From contig NZ_PTIY01000003.1 of NCBI RefSeq assembly GCF_002934365.1, positions 1 to 64,000 of the forward strand: 64,000 nt of DNA, written 5' to 3'. Below are positions 17,752 to 26,388 of the stretch, piece after piece. This stretch comes from Methylobacter tundripaludum (GTDB lineage: Bacteria; Pseudomonadota; Gammaproteobacteria; Methylococcales; Methylomonadaceae). The notes beneath the pieces are model-generated. The model worked only from the letters and a program-made list of their open reading frames with translations, did no database searches and was not told the origin of the DNA. The translations under genes were made by a program, and so were the position numbers. Position 1 is the first letter of the stretch, and each line of letters opens with the position of its first letter.

Positions 17752-17887
17752 TGCATAAATTAATTTAGGCAATTACCATGAAGAGCATGAAGGACATGAA
17801 GGACATGAAGACTTAAACCTTTCATGCCGCTTCATGTCCTTCATGGTTAAAAAATGAAAAATAAAACTTGCTCAAGTTATTTCATGC
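17752..17887. repeat. ATGAAG-type palindromic repeat, long copy (four left-arm units)
   Basis: Starts TGCATAAATTAATTTAGGCA, then four tandem 9-bp units (CATGAAGRN type) to 17808, a short spacer ACTTAAACC, the opposite-strand units TTCATGCCGCTTCATGTCC and a conserved tail GGTTAAAAAATGAAAAATAA with CTTGCTCAAGTTRTTTCATGC. It is nearly identical over its whole length to 46368-46486, except that the latter has two units rather than four. The units are in opposite orientation in the two arms, so a hairpin forms. Confidence 0.85.
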
Positions 17888-17913
17888 ACGTTCCTAAGGA
17901 AGCGCTGATTAAG

Positions 17914-17977
17914 TCCTTCGACAAACTCAGGACGAACGGTAAATTATTGATTCCGTTCGTGGTGAGCTTGTCGAACC
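17914..17977. repeat. Paired TTCGACAAGCTCA-type repeats in inverted orientation
   Basis: CCTTCGACAAACTCAGGACG...AACGG (17915-17939) and CCGTTCGTGGTGAGCTTGTC...GAACC (17953-17977) are inverted copies of the same family seen at 3980 and 50886. The arms pair with a 13-bp loop. The 17713-18074 gap holds this and the ATGAAG element and no gene I can support; small open frames through it arise from the repeats. Confidence 0.8.
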
Positions 17978-18074
17978 ATGAGCGGAATCGATTTGTTCTG
18001 CGCTTCCCTAAGCAACGCCTTACGTTTCGAACAAGGGCGACATGCCCCATTAAATCTGTTTAGAGAACTACCTT

Positions 18075-18662
18075 ATGGATACAAACCTTACACTTTTTTT
18101 CTTGTATTTGGTTGCGGTTATTTGTGTTACCGGCGTCGCGCTGACCGAGAGATCAACGCCGATAAGCGTCAAAGAAGTCTACATGTTTTCGGGAACACTC
18201 GCCCTGATAGGATGCATCAGCGAGGTGGCTATCAATAACTTCTATAGAGCCGCTTTCGACTCGTCTCTTTGGACATACCAGGTAGCGCCCGTACATCATG
18301 GCGATACCTCGATTTTTGCGTTTTTTCAGTGGTCACTTTACGGTTATCACCTTTATTTTGTCCGAAAAAAGCTTCAGTCCTATAAAATTAAATATGAGGC
18401 ATATATTTTTGCTGTTTTTCTCGCGATAGAAGCGTTGTTGCTTGAAATATTCGTCAATATTTCAAGCAATTACTTCCTTAACACGTTCATATTTTATTAT
18501 GTCCCTGGAGATATGGGGCATTTCACCACTGTTTTTGTATTCCCTTTTTATCTTCTGGGCGGGGCCATATTGATCGGGATTTTTAATCGATTTTTGAAAG
18601 ACCCGATGTTTTTCGGCACGTTAAGTTTTTCAGTGGCTTTTATTTTTGTGTTTTTAGCGTAA
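18075..18662 (+). CDS. Unknown multi-pass membrane protein
   Basis: 195 residues, not recognised. Hydrophobic segments near 5-22, 33-52, 78-95, 110-132, 143-170 and 172-193 suggest five to six TM helices. Polar loops contain WTYQVAPVHHGDTSIFAFFQ (His pair before the third helix) and YYVPGDMGHFTTVFVFP. No Shine-Dalgarno stands out before the ATG. It stands alone between repeats and the convergent creA gene. The codon use and AT-rich stretches look unlike the neighbours. No function is proposed. Confidence 0.7.
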   Translation: MDTNLTLFFLYLVAVICVTGVALTERSTPISVKEVYMFSGTLALIGCISEVAINNFYRAAFDSSLWTYQVAPVHHGDTSIFAFFQWSLYGYHLYFVRKKLQSYKIKYEAYIFAVFLAIEALLLEIFVNISSNYFLNTFIFYYVPGDMGHFTTVFVFPFYLLGGAILIGIFNRFLKDPMFFGTLSFSVAFIFVFLA

Positions 18663-18698
18663 TTGAAACGAACGTCCGATGTCCAAAGCTGTACTCCT

Positions 18699-18733
18699 GT
18701 AGGACGCAATAACTTCAGCGTGTTGCGTCCTAC
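18699..18733. repeat. GTAGGACGCAA inverted repeat between convergent genes
   Basis: GTAGGACGCAA (18699-18709) and TTGCGTCCTAC (18723-18733) form a perfect 11-bp stem with a 13-nt loop. It lies between the 3' ends of the unknown membrane protein and creA, so it may serve as a terminator, and it resembles dispersed palindromes found in many proteobacterial genomes. Confidence 0.7.
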
Positions 18734-18743
18734 GCCAGCTTTA

Positions 18744-19211
18744 CTACTGCCACTTCATAACCGGCACCGATGAAATAGAGTTCTTTGGAGAGCCCTCAAT
18801 CACCTTGTCGCTGTAAGCCAAATAGACCAGGACATTGCGTTTTTTATCGTAGAAACGCACGACTTGCAGCGTCTTAAAAACCAGCGACAGGTTTTCCTTA
18901 AATACCACATCGCCATTTTTCAATTTATCCAGTTTGCCCGTATCGATTGGGCCTATTTGCCGGCATGCAATTGACGCTTCCGATGGATCTTCAGCCAGAC
19001 CCACCGCGCCTTTCATTCCGCCTGTTTTAGCGCGCGATACATGGCAGGCCACACCCGGAACATCGGGGTCGTCGAAGGCTTCGATCACAATTTTATGATT
19101 GGCCCCCAGCAGTTTGAATGTCGTGGTTACATCACCGATTTCTTCGGCTGACGCAGTCAAGGCTAAGGTGCCGAGAACTATTGTTACGGCAAGCAGGATT
19201 TGTTTTTTCAT
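18744..19211 (-). CDS. creA: CreA family periplasmic protein
   Basis: 155 residues with a signal peptide ([22 protein letters not shown]) and the CreA-family body: [56 protein letters not shown] and [20 protein letters not shown]. Length and motif order match E. coli CreA, which is periplasmic and has no settled function. Two cysteines (in VACHVS and IACRQ) are conserved in the family and could form a disulfide. It is apparently monocistronic, with the peptide ABC operon ending just upstream on the same strand. Confidence 0.93.
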   Translation of the reverse strand: MKKQILLAVTIVLGTLALTASAEEIGDVTTTFKLLGANHKIVIEAFDDPDVPGVACHVSRAKTGGMKGAVGLAEDPSEASIACRQIGPIDTGKLDKLKNGDVVFKENLSLVFKTLQVVRFYDKKRNVLVYLAYSDKVIEGSPKNSISSVPVMKWQ

Positions 19212-19255
19212 AGTTTATCCACAAAGTTAAAAGGTAAAGTTGATTGGTTGCGCCT

Positions 19256-20860
19256 TCAATGATCTGTTTTCAAAACCGGCACAGCCGCCAGCAGCTTTTG
19301 GGTATAAGCCTGTTTCGGCCGGGTCAAAACATCGGCCACACTGCCCTGCTCTACGATCTTGCCCCGGTACATCACCGCCACGTCATCGGCGATTTCCGCG
19401 ACGACGGCAAGATCGTGGGTGATGAACAAATAGCTGACGCCCTTTTCCCGCTGCAAGGTTTTGAGCAATTGGATAATCTGCGCCTGCACCGACACATCCA
19501 GCGCGCTGGTCGGCTCGTCGCAGACGATCAGCTTGGGATCGACCGCCAAGGCGCGGGCAATGCAGATACGCTGGCGCTGCCCGCCGGAAAATTCATGCGG
19601 ATAACGCAGCGCCGAATCCTCGGGCAAATCGACTTGCTGCAAAAGTTGCCGGACCCTGGCCTTGCGCTGCTCTGAACTCACCTCGGGATGCAAGGCCCTG
19701 ATGCCTTCTGCGATGATGTCGCCGACCAGCATGCGCGGGTTCATCGACGAAAACGGGTCCTGGAACACGATCTGGATATTGGCGCGTTGTCGCCGCAATG
19801 CTTCGCCGGTTAAAGCATTCAACTCGACGCCGTTGATCACGACCCGCCCGCTGCCGGGTATCAGGTTCAGCAGGCTCTTGCCCAGCGTGGTCTTGCCGCA
19901 GCCGGACTCGCCGACCAGGGCCAGCGTTTTGCCTTGCTGGATGTCGAAACTGACGCCGTCGACCGCCCGCACATAATCGACAACCCGCTTGAATAGGCCT
20001 TTCCGTATCGGGTAATGGCAATAAAAATCGCTGACCTGGAGTAACGGAGGTTTTTCCTCGACGCTGTGCGTCAGGCAGCTTTGCATCGACGGCAGCGCGT
20101 TAAGCAGCTTGCGGGTGTAAGGGTGTTTGGGCCGGTTAAAAAACTCGGAGGTTAAACCGGTTTCGACGATTTTACCCTGCTGCATAACCGCAACCCGGTC
20201 AGCGATGGTGGACACCAGCGCCAAGTCGTGGCTGATCAGCCACAAGGCCATGCCGGTCTGTTGCTGGATGTTTTTCAGCAACGCCAGGATTTGCGCCTGG
20301 ATGGTCACGTCCAGCGATGTAGTCGGCTCATCGGCGATTAACAAATCCGGCTGTCCCGCCAACGCGATCGCAATCATGACCCGTTGCCGCTGGCCGCCGG
20401 AAAGTTGATGCGGATAATCGTTAATGCGTTGCTGAGGCTCGGGCAGTTCAACCTGATGCAATAATTCCAGCGCCCGTTGTTTTACTGCGTCCCTGGGCAG
20501 GTTGAAATGCAGCTTGATGACTTCCTCGATCTGGCTGCCGATGGTCATCACCGGGTTCAGCGAGGACATCGGGTCCTGGAAAATAAAGCCGATGCGACGG
20601 CCGCGAATTTTGCACAGCTCGAATTCAGAGCGGCCAAGTAAATTATCGCCGTGCAAACTAATCGCTTCGGCGTTAAGCCTTGCATTGTTCGGCAATAACC
20701 TGAGCACCGACAAGGCAGTGATCGATTTGCCTGAACCGGACTCGCCGACCAATGCGAAGGTTTCGCCCGCATGGATTTCAAAACTGATGTCGTCGACGAC
20801 CGTCTGCTTATGGTTGAAGGCGACGTTAAGATGATCGACGACCAATAGAGGATTATTCAT
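19256..20860 (-). CDS. yejF: Peptide-type ABC transporter, fused double ATP-binding protein
   Basis: 534 residues with two complete ATPase domains in tandem: [18 protein letters not shown] and [15 protein letters not shown] in the first half, [18 protein letters not shown] and [15 protein letters not shown] in the second. This equals DppD and DppF fused, as in YejF or DdpDF-like proteins. It should power the import of peptides or similar oligomers by the two permeases encoded upstream. ATG at 20860 ([13 protein letters not shown]) is used; the frame is open further upstream but that part overlaps the permease gene. The overlap with the permease is 8 bp. Confidence 0.92.
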   Translation of the reverse strand: MNNPLLVVDHLNVAFNHKQTVVDDISFEIHAGETFALVGESGSGKSITALSVLRLLPNNARLNAEAISLHGDNLLGRSEFELCKIRGRRIGFIFQDPMSSLNPVMTIGSQIEEVIKLHFNLPRDAVKQRALELLHQVELPEPQQRINDYPHQLSGGQRQRVMIAIALAGQPDLLIADEPTTSLDVTIQAQILALLKNIQQQTGMALWLISHDLALVSTIADRVAVMQQGKIVETGLTSEFFNRPKHPYTRKLLNALPSMQSCLTHSVEEKPPLLQVSDFYCHYPIRKGLFKRVVDYVRAVDGVSFDIQQGKTLALVGESGCGKTTLGKSLLNLIPGSGRVVINGVELNALTGEALRRQRANIQIVFQDPFSSMNPRMLVGDIIAEGIRALHPEVSSEQRKARVRQLLQQVDLPEDSALRYPHEFSGGQRQRICIARALAVDPKLIVCDEPTSALDVSVQAQIIQLLKTLQREKGVSYLFITHDLAVVAEIADDVAVMYRGKIVEQGSVADVLTRPKQAYTQKLLAAVPVLKTDH

Positions 20861-22196
20861 TGCCGCTCCGTCTCGGGTCGAACGCATCCTGCACCACGTC
20901 GGCAAACAGATTGGCTGCCAGCACCAGCGCAAACATAAACACAAAGGCGGCCGTCAGCGACCACCACACGACAGGCTCACGCGCCATTTCCAGCCTTGCG
21001 CCGTTAATCATATTGCCCCAGCTGTAACTGGTCGGATCGACGCCGATATTGATATACGACAACACCGCTTCGGCCAGCACCAGAGAACTGAAATCCAGCA
21101 CCACCGAGATCAGCACGATGTGCATCACGTTAGGCAGGATATGGCGCAGTAAAATCGCACCTTGCTTGACGCCCAAGGCCGAGGCGGCCTGGACGTATTC
21201 CATTTCCCTGAGCTTGAGGGTTTCCGCCCTGAGCAACCGGCACAAGCCTGTCCAACTGGTCACGCCGAGTATCATGCACAGGAACAATAAACGCGTATCG
21301 GCCCTGACGATAACGCTGGTAAAGTCCGACTCATGGCTGGCCATGTATACCTGCACCATCAGGATCGAAGCGGCGATCAGCAATACGCCGGGGATGGAAT
21401 TGAGCGTGGTGTAGATGTATTGGATCACATCGTCCACCCAGCCGCGAAAAAATCCGGCCAGGATGCCGAAGATGATCGCCATCGGCAGCATGATTAACGT
21501 GGTTAACGTGCCGATGACCAGCCCGGTGCGGATGCTTTTTACGGCTTGATAAAACACGTCTTCTCCGACTTTGTCGGTGCCGAACACATGGTAATAAGGG
21601 GATAGATAAATTAAAGCATAACTAAACGATACGATCACAAATACGACAGCCAAAACCGTTTTCGCCGTTGAGCTGAGCATCAAGCGTTTATGTTGCTCAG
21701 CTAATAACCCCCACATCAGCAACATAAAAAAAACAATCAGGCTCGCGCCTTGAGCCAGGCCGTAAAGTGCTTTTTGTAAAATATCGGGGATTTTTTCCGT
21801 CTCGGGATTATTCAAATGCCTGCCGCCGAACTCCAGGCGCGGATAGCCCCATTGCATGGAGCCGTCCGGCATCGCGATCATTTCCTTACTGTACAGCTTA
21901 GTCGCAAAAGGCGCGGAATAGGTTTTTTCGCCATGTTCCCGTAGCGGCGTCGCCCAATAGTCCAGCAGGCTGATAATCTCGTTTTTTGTGTCATCGGTGG
22001 GCTTAAAATGCACGGAATCGAGCAAACCGATCAATACAAAAAACAGCAGCACTACCAGCGACACCATGCCGATTTTGCTGCGGCCAATCTGTTGCAGCGG
22101 GCGCTTGATGTGTTCTTTGCCGCGCAGGTGCAAGCCCAGCGCCAATATCACGACAATCAGCAAATAGATCAGCGCGTCTGTCCATAACACCACCAT
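20853..22196 (-). CDS. Peptide-type ABC transporter permease (DppC/YejE-like, enlarged)
   Basis: 447 residues, larger than the 300-340 usual for this family. The C-terminal part is a standard BPD_transp_1 domain: MAIIFGILAGFFRGWVDD, TLNSIPGVLLIAASILM, and the EAA loop region YVQAASALGVKQGAILLRHILPN. The extra length is N-terminal and central: a leading TM segment (MVVLWTDALIYLLIVVILAL), a second near 45-60, a periplasmic loop with CHO-like YPRLEFGGRHLNNPE, and two further TMs (around 155-205). Coupled to the upstream permease by a TAATG overlap. The function of the extra segments is unknown. Confidence 0.88.
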   Translation of the reverse strand: MVVLWTDALIYLLIVVILALGLHLRGKEHIKRPLQQIGRSKIGMVSLVVLLFFVLIGLLDSVHFKPTDDTKNEIISLLDYWATPLREHGEKTYSAPFATKLYSKEMIAMPDGSMQWGYPRLEFGGRHLNNPETEKIPDILQKALYGLAQGASLIVFFMLLMWGLLAEQHKRLMLSSTAKTVLAVVFVIVSFSYALIYLSPYYHVFGTDKVGEDVFYQAVKSIRTGLVIGTLTTLIMLPMAIIFGILAGFFRGWVDDVIQYIYTTLNSIPGVLLIAASILMVQVYMASHESDFTSVIVRADTRLLFLCMILGVTSWTGLCRLLRAETLKLREMEYVQAASALGVKQGAILLRHILPNVMHIVLISVVLDFSSLVLAEAVLSYINIGVDPTSYSWGNMINGARLEMAREPVVWWSLTAAFVFMFALVLAANLFADVVQDAFDPRRSGNE

Positions 22197-23224
22197 TACG
22201 ATAACCTCACGCGCGGGTCAACCAGGGTATAGGAAATGTCGGTCAACAACAGCCCGATCACATAGAGCACCGAACCTAAGAAAACCATCGCGCGAACGAT
22301 GGCAAAATCCTGACTGTTGATCGCGTCTATAGTGTAACTGCCCAAACCGGGGATACTGAAAAACGATTCCATGATCAGGCTGCCCATGAACAACAGCGGC
22401 AGCACCACCACGACGCCGGTCAAAATGGGAATCATCGCGTTGGGCAATACATGCCGGAACAGGGTTTGGGTTTCGCTCAGGCCCTTGGCCCTTGCGGTGC
22501 GCACATAGTCTTTTCCGACTTCTTCCAAAAACAGGGTTCTATACCAACGCGTACCCGAACCTATGCCTGAAAACACGCCGATCAGCACCGGCAAAATCAG
22601 GAATTTAACCGCCGCCATGCCGTCGTCGTAGCCGGAAATAGGCACCAGCCTTAAGACTTTGCCGATCACAAACTGGCCGCCGATAATGTAAAACAGCGAG
22701 GAAATCGACATCAAAATCACGCACAACACGATGCCCGCATGTTCCAGCGCCGCGCCAGCTCCCGACTGGCCTGCGGCATACACACCATCCTTGGAGATAT
22801 AACTGTTGCGGAACAACACCATCATCAGCGCAAAGCAAATATTCACCAGCAAGCCGATCATCAACGTCGGCAAAGCTACGGCAAGGCTGGGCCAGGCGCG
22901 TTCTTTAATGTCCGCGCCGATATTCCGGCCGCTATCGGACACGCCGAAACGAAACAAAAACAAGCCGACCGATTTTTGGTAAAAAACGGTGTCGGTTATT
23001 TTCCCCCCGCCTTGCGCGGAATCATTCCAGAGCAGCGGCACATCGTAGCCGTGTTGCTGTTTCCAGTTGGCGATGGCTTGTTCGGTAACGTGCTTTTGCC
23101 CAAGCTGCATGCGTGCCATGTCATCCGGGCTGTTCACGACGAAGAACAGGACGAAGGTTAAAATATTGACGCCCATCAACAGCGGTAAGCTGTATAAAAG
23201 CCGCCGGATAATATATTGGGTCAT
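22196..23224 (-). CDS. Peptide-type ABC transporter permease (DppB/YejB-like)
   Basis: 342 residues: N-terminal TM (MTQYIIRRLLYSLPLLMGVN, the typical DppB opening), a long periplasmic loop, and a permease core with the EAA-type segment DYVRTARAKGLSETQTLFRHVLPNAM and the ending FLGSVLYVIGLLLTDISYTLVDPRVRLS. It forms a heterodimer with the downstream permease. It overlaps the solute-binding protein gene (ATGA) and the next permease gene (TAATG), so all four genes are one transcript. Confidence 0.93.
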   Translation of the reverse strand: MTQYIIRRLLYSLPLLMGVNILTFVLFFVVNSPDDMARMQLGQKHVTEQAIANWKQQHGYDVPLLWNDSAQGGGKITDTVFYQKSVGLFLFRFGVSDSGRNIGADIKERAWPSLAVALPTLMIGLLVNICFALMMVLFRNSYISKDGVYAAGQSGAGAALEHAGIVLCVILMSISSLFYIIGGQFVIGKVLRLVPISGYDDGMAAVKFLILPVLIGVFSGIGSGTRWYRTLFLEEVGKDYVRTARAKGLSETQTLFRHVLPNAMIPILTGVVVVLPLLFMGSLIMESFFSIPGLGSYTIDAINSQDFAIVRAMVFLGSVLYVIGLLLTDISYTLVDPRVRLS

Positions 23225-25455
23225 TGCACGGTCTCCCTGCCGCGGCGGCGATAGGCATTAACCGCCGGAATCAACATCAGCACAAACACCGCGCCGCCGA
23301 GCACCAAAGGCCAAAATACCGGTTGGTTCCATTGCCGTCTTTTTTCAGCTCGGTCGGCCGTATCGATGCGGGTGTATTTAAGCTGGTTGTTCGCCATCAG
23401 GTTCGGTTTGAGGTTTTTATACCAGCCGTGAAACAGTGAAAAATTCTTCGGGTGAAAGCCGAAAATCCACGGCGCGTCACGGCGCACGATCTCCTGCATT
23501 TGCTGAATAATCCGGTAACGTTGCTCGCCGTTATCCATGTTACGCATTTGCTCGAATAAACGGTCGAATTCGGGGTTATGGTAATTTGCGGCGTTTTCGC
23601 CGCCGTACTGCACTTTGGAATTCGGACCGTACAGCAGGAAAAAGAAATTCTCGGGATCGGGATAATCGGCATTCCAGCCCCAGAAAAACAACTGGGCGTT
23701 GCCGGTGCGCATCTTTTCCTGGAAACGATTGTAGTCGGTAGCGCGTATCACCAGTTTTATACCCAGTTTTTCAAATTGCTTGCGATACCAGTTCATCCTG
23801 GGGCGGTCGTCAACGCTGGTGGCCGTGGTATCGAAATACAAAATCAGCGCTTCTTTGGTTTTGGGATCTATGCCGCCTGCATAACCGGCTTCGGTCATCA
23901 GTTGCCGCGCGGCATCGATTTTTTTACGCTGAGCTTTACCTACAGGATGTAGGTAAGGGGCGTGAGCAGGAGCGGAAGCTTTGTCATTCAGACTATCGTA
24001 AACATAGGGATTGAAGCCGCTTTTATCATCAACCCCGTAGGTGCCGGGCGGCAAAACGCCTTGCGCCGCAACGCCGCGCCCGTTCATGAAAATGGAGATA
24101 AACTCTTCATAGTCGACCGCAATGGAGATAGCCTGCCGCAACTTTCGAGCCTGCTCGGTCGCTCCGCCTACGGTCGCGTCCAGCATATTAAAGCCCATGT
24201 AAAAACTGGTGGTCGTCACTGAAGTTTGCAACTGGATGCCTTTTTCCAACAAGGAAGGCGTCAGCGCCACGCCGCCGCTGCCGGTAAATTGTATGGCTTG
24301 GTCGAAACTGTCCGAGGCGATGCCCGAGGCATCGTAATAGCCTTGCAGGAATTTTGTCCAGTAGGGGATGGTTTCTTTTTCCAGCATGAAAACCACTTTA
24401 TCGATAAACGGCAGCTGTTTTCCGGCGTCGGCCAGCAGGCCTTTTTGCCGGTCGTCAGGCTCGCCTTCGCTCGGATAGGTTTCAACATGAAACAGCGGAT
24501 TTTTCAGCAGGATCATGCGTCGGTTCGGGTTATTCTCCGCCAACAGGTAAGGCCCGGTGCCTATCGGGAACCAGTCCAGGGTAATGTTTTTATCGGCAAG
24601 TCCCGGCTGATCGTAAAACACATCCGCTTCCCACGGCATCGGCGAGAAAAACGGCATGGCCAGCCAGTAGATAAATTGCGGATATTTGCCTTTAATGCGG
24701 ATGCGGTACTGGTAAGGGCTGAGCGCTGTTGCGCCTTCTATCGCCAGGTCCCTGATCGCCGTCTTGGGCTTGTCTTTGACCTGTTTGGAAAAATCGTCAA
24801 AGCCGACGATATAATTCTTCATGATTTCGGCTATCGGCGACTGAATTTTGGGATGCGCCAAACGCTTGATCTGGTAGACATAATCCTCGGCAGTCAATTC
24901 GCGCGAACCGGTCGCGTTAAAGTCATTAAGCGACGTAGCTGCCTCGATTTGCGCTGCGCTTAACCGGTGATATTCATAATTGCCCTGAGGATTTTTAGCC
25001 AGCGCCGGGTGCGGCTGGTAGCGAATACCGGATTGAATATCAATAATATAATCGGTAAACCCAATATCGCGGTCATTTGCACCCTGCTCCAGCTTTTCGC
25101 CTTTGGGGTTCAGATAAATAACTTCCGGCATACGGACGGCGGTTAGCGGCACCACTTGATAAGGCCGCTTCAGATAATGATATTGAAACGGCGGTTCGTA
25201 AATCTGCGAGATAAAGGCATATTCGTTGGAACTGTAGGCGACAGCCGGATCCATGTGCTTGGGTCGCTCCGAAAACGATTCGTACAAAACCGCTTGCCCG
25301 CTCTCGTCTTCGGTATAGGGATTGTTCAGTTGCGCCGATGCCGCACACGAAAACGTCGCGGCCAAAAACATGGCCGTCAATATCGGAACTAACGCACGAG
25401 CTTTGAAGGTTTGCATCTTCATGGACAAAAGACTGGACATCAATATAAGGGTCAT
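23221..25455 (-). CDS. Solute-binding protein of the peptide-type ABC transporter, C-terminally anchored
   Basis: 744 residues, SBP family 5 (OppA/DppA-like): ERPKHMDPAVAYSSNEYAFI near the N-terminus, YWLAMPFFSPMPWE, LDWFPIGTGPYLLAENNPNR and GWNADYPDPENFFFLLYG are typical. The signal region fits a start at the internal Met-Lys-Met (residue 12; about 25422), since MKMQTFKARALVPILTAMFL...ASA is a signal peptide; the first ATG at 25455 has no clear ribosome-binding site. Unusually, the C-terminus carries a TM helix (VFWPLVLGGAVFVLMLIPAV) and basic tail, so the protein is held in the inner membrane from the periplasmic side. Ligand unknown. Confidence 0.9.
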   Translation of the reverse strand: MTLILMSSLLSMKMQTFKARALVPILTAMFLAATFSCAASAQLNNPYTEDESGQAVLYESFSERPKHMDPAVAYSSNEYAFISQIYEPPFQYHYLKRPYQVVPLTAVRMPEVIYLNPKGEKLEQGANDRDIGFTDYIIDIQSGIRYQPHPALAKNPQGNYEYHRLSAAQIEAATSLNDFNATGSRELTAEDYVYQIKRLAHPKIQSPIAEIMKNYIVGFDDFSKQVKDKPKTAIRDLAIEGATALSPYQYRIRIKGKYPQFIYWLAMPFFSPMPWEADVFYDQPGLADKNITLDWFPIGTGPYLLAENNPNRRMILLKNPLFHVETYPSEGEPDDRQKGLLADAGKQLPFIDKVVFMLEKETIPYWTKFLQGYYDASGIASDSFDQAIQFTGSGGVALTPSLLEKGIQLQTSVTTTSFYMGFNMLDATVGGATEQARKLRQAISIAVDYEEFISIFMNGRGVAAQGVLPPGTYGVDDKSGFNPYVYDSLNDKASAPAHAPYLHPVGKAQRKKIDAARQLMTEAGYAGGIDPKTKEALILYFDTTATSVDDRPRMNWYRKQFEKLGIKLVIRATDYNRFQEKMRTGNAQLFFWGWNADYPDPENFFFLLYGPNSKVQYGGENAANYHNPEFDRLFEQMRNMDNGEQRYRIIQQMQEIVRRDAPWIFGFHPKNFSLFHGWYKNLKPNLMANNQLKYTRIDTADRAEKRRQWNQPVFWPLVLGGAVFVLMLIPAVNAYRRRGRETVQ

Positions 25456-25502
25456 AGATACTTGAAACTCTATTGTAACAACAAAAACATGGGGAGATGA
25501 TA

Positions 25503-26285
25503 ATGGGTTTTATGCAGGGCAAACGTGTCTTGATTGTAGGCTTAGCCAGTAACCGTTCAATTGCATGGGGCATTGCCCAAGCCATGCACCGCGAAGGAGC
25601 TGAATTGGCCTTTACCTTTCAAAATGAAAAACTGCAAAGTCGCGTCGAAGAAATGGCAGGGCAATGTGATTCCAACATTACCATTGAATGCGATGTCAGC
25701 ATTGATGAGCATATCGACAATGTCTTTAAAAAACTGGGCGAGCATTGGGACGGCCTGGATTGCATCGTGCACTCGGTCGCTTACGCCCCCCGCGACGCGC
25801 TAAACGGCGATTATGTTGATGTCACCACCCGCGAAAACTTTAAAATCGCTCATGATGTGAGTTCTTACAGCTTTACTGCATTGGCAAAAGCCGGACGCGC
25901 AATGATGGCGGGCCGCAACGGCTCACTGTTAACCCTGTCTTATTTAGGCGCCGACCGCGCGATCCCTAATTACAACGTAATGGGTGTCGCCAAAGCCAGC
26001 CTGGAAGCCAATGTCCGCTATATGGCTGTTGCGTTAGGCGCGGAAGGTACGCGCGTTAATGCGATTTCCGCCGGCCCGATCAGAACGCTTGCCGCCTCGG
26101 GTATTAATGATTTTAAATCCATGCTCAGCAAAGCGGCCGATACCGCGCCTTTAAAGAGAAACGTCAGCATTGAAGAAGTCGGCAACGCGGCGGCTTTCAT
26201 GTGTTCCGACCTGGCTTCGGGTATTACCGGCGAAATTACTTTTGTCGATTGCGGCTATAATATTGCCGGCTTAGCAGCGTCTTAA
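25503..26285 (+). CDS. fabI: Enoyl-[acyl-carrier-protein] reductase (NADH)
   Basis: About 260 residues. FabI reduces trans-2-enoyl-ACP in fatty-acid elongation. Motifs: [20 protein letters not shown] (nucleotide binding), the catalytic Tyr of the YxxxxxK-type arrangement ([20 protein letters not shown]), [13 protein letters not shown], and the closing [26 protein letters not shown] six bases upstream selects the ATG at 25503 rather than 25497. It is divergent from the ABC operon with only about 40 bp between first ATGs, and is followed by a strong terminator. Confidence 0.96.
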   Translation: MGFMQGKRVLIVGLASNRSIAWGIAQAMHREGAELAFTFQNEKLQSRVEEMAGQCDSNITIECDVSIDEHIDNVFKKLGEHWDGLDCIVHSVAYAPRDALNGDYVDVTTRENFKIAHDVSSYSFTALAKAGRAMMAGRNGSLLTLSYLGADRAIPNYNVMGVAKASLEANVRYMAVALGAEGTRVNAISAGPIRTLAASGINDFKSMLSKAADTAPLKRNVSIEEVGNAAAFMCSDLASGITGEITFVDCGYNIAGLAAS

Positions 26286-26304
26286 AAGCAAAAATCTTGA
26301 CGCA

Positions 26305-26333
26305 AAAAAAGGGAGCTTAAAGCTCCCTTTTTT
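26305..26333. terminator. Bidirectional rho-independent terminator (fabI / ppiD)
   Basis: A-tract, GGGAGCTT, AA, AGCTCCC, then T-tract: a near-perfect stem flanked by A and T runs on both sides. It serves convergent fabI and ppiD. Confidence 0.93.
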
Positions 26334-26388
26334 ATTTCCGGCTCGGTAGTATCCAACCCCATCACTCAACTATGTGATGGGCTCCGCT

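Noticed and set aside
17854-18063. Small plus-strand frame in the repeat region
   Set aside because: It is made of the ATGAAG tail and TTCGACAAGCTCA repeats.
20861-20944. N-terminal extension of the double ATPase
   Set aside because: It overlaps the permease gene in another frame; [13 protein letters not shown] at 20860 fits the family start.
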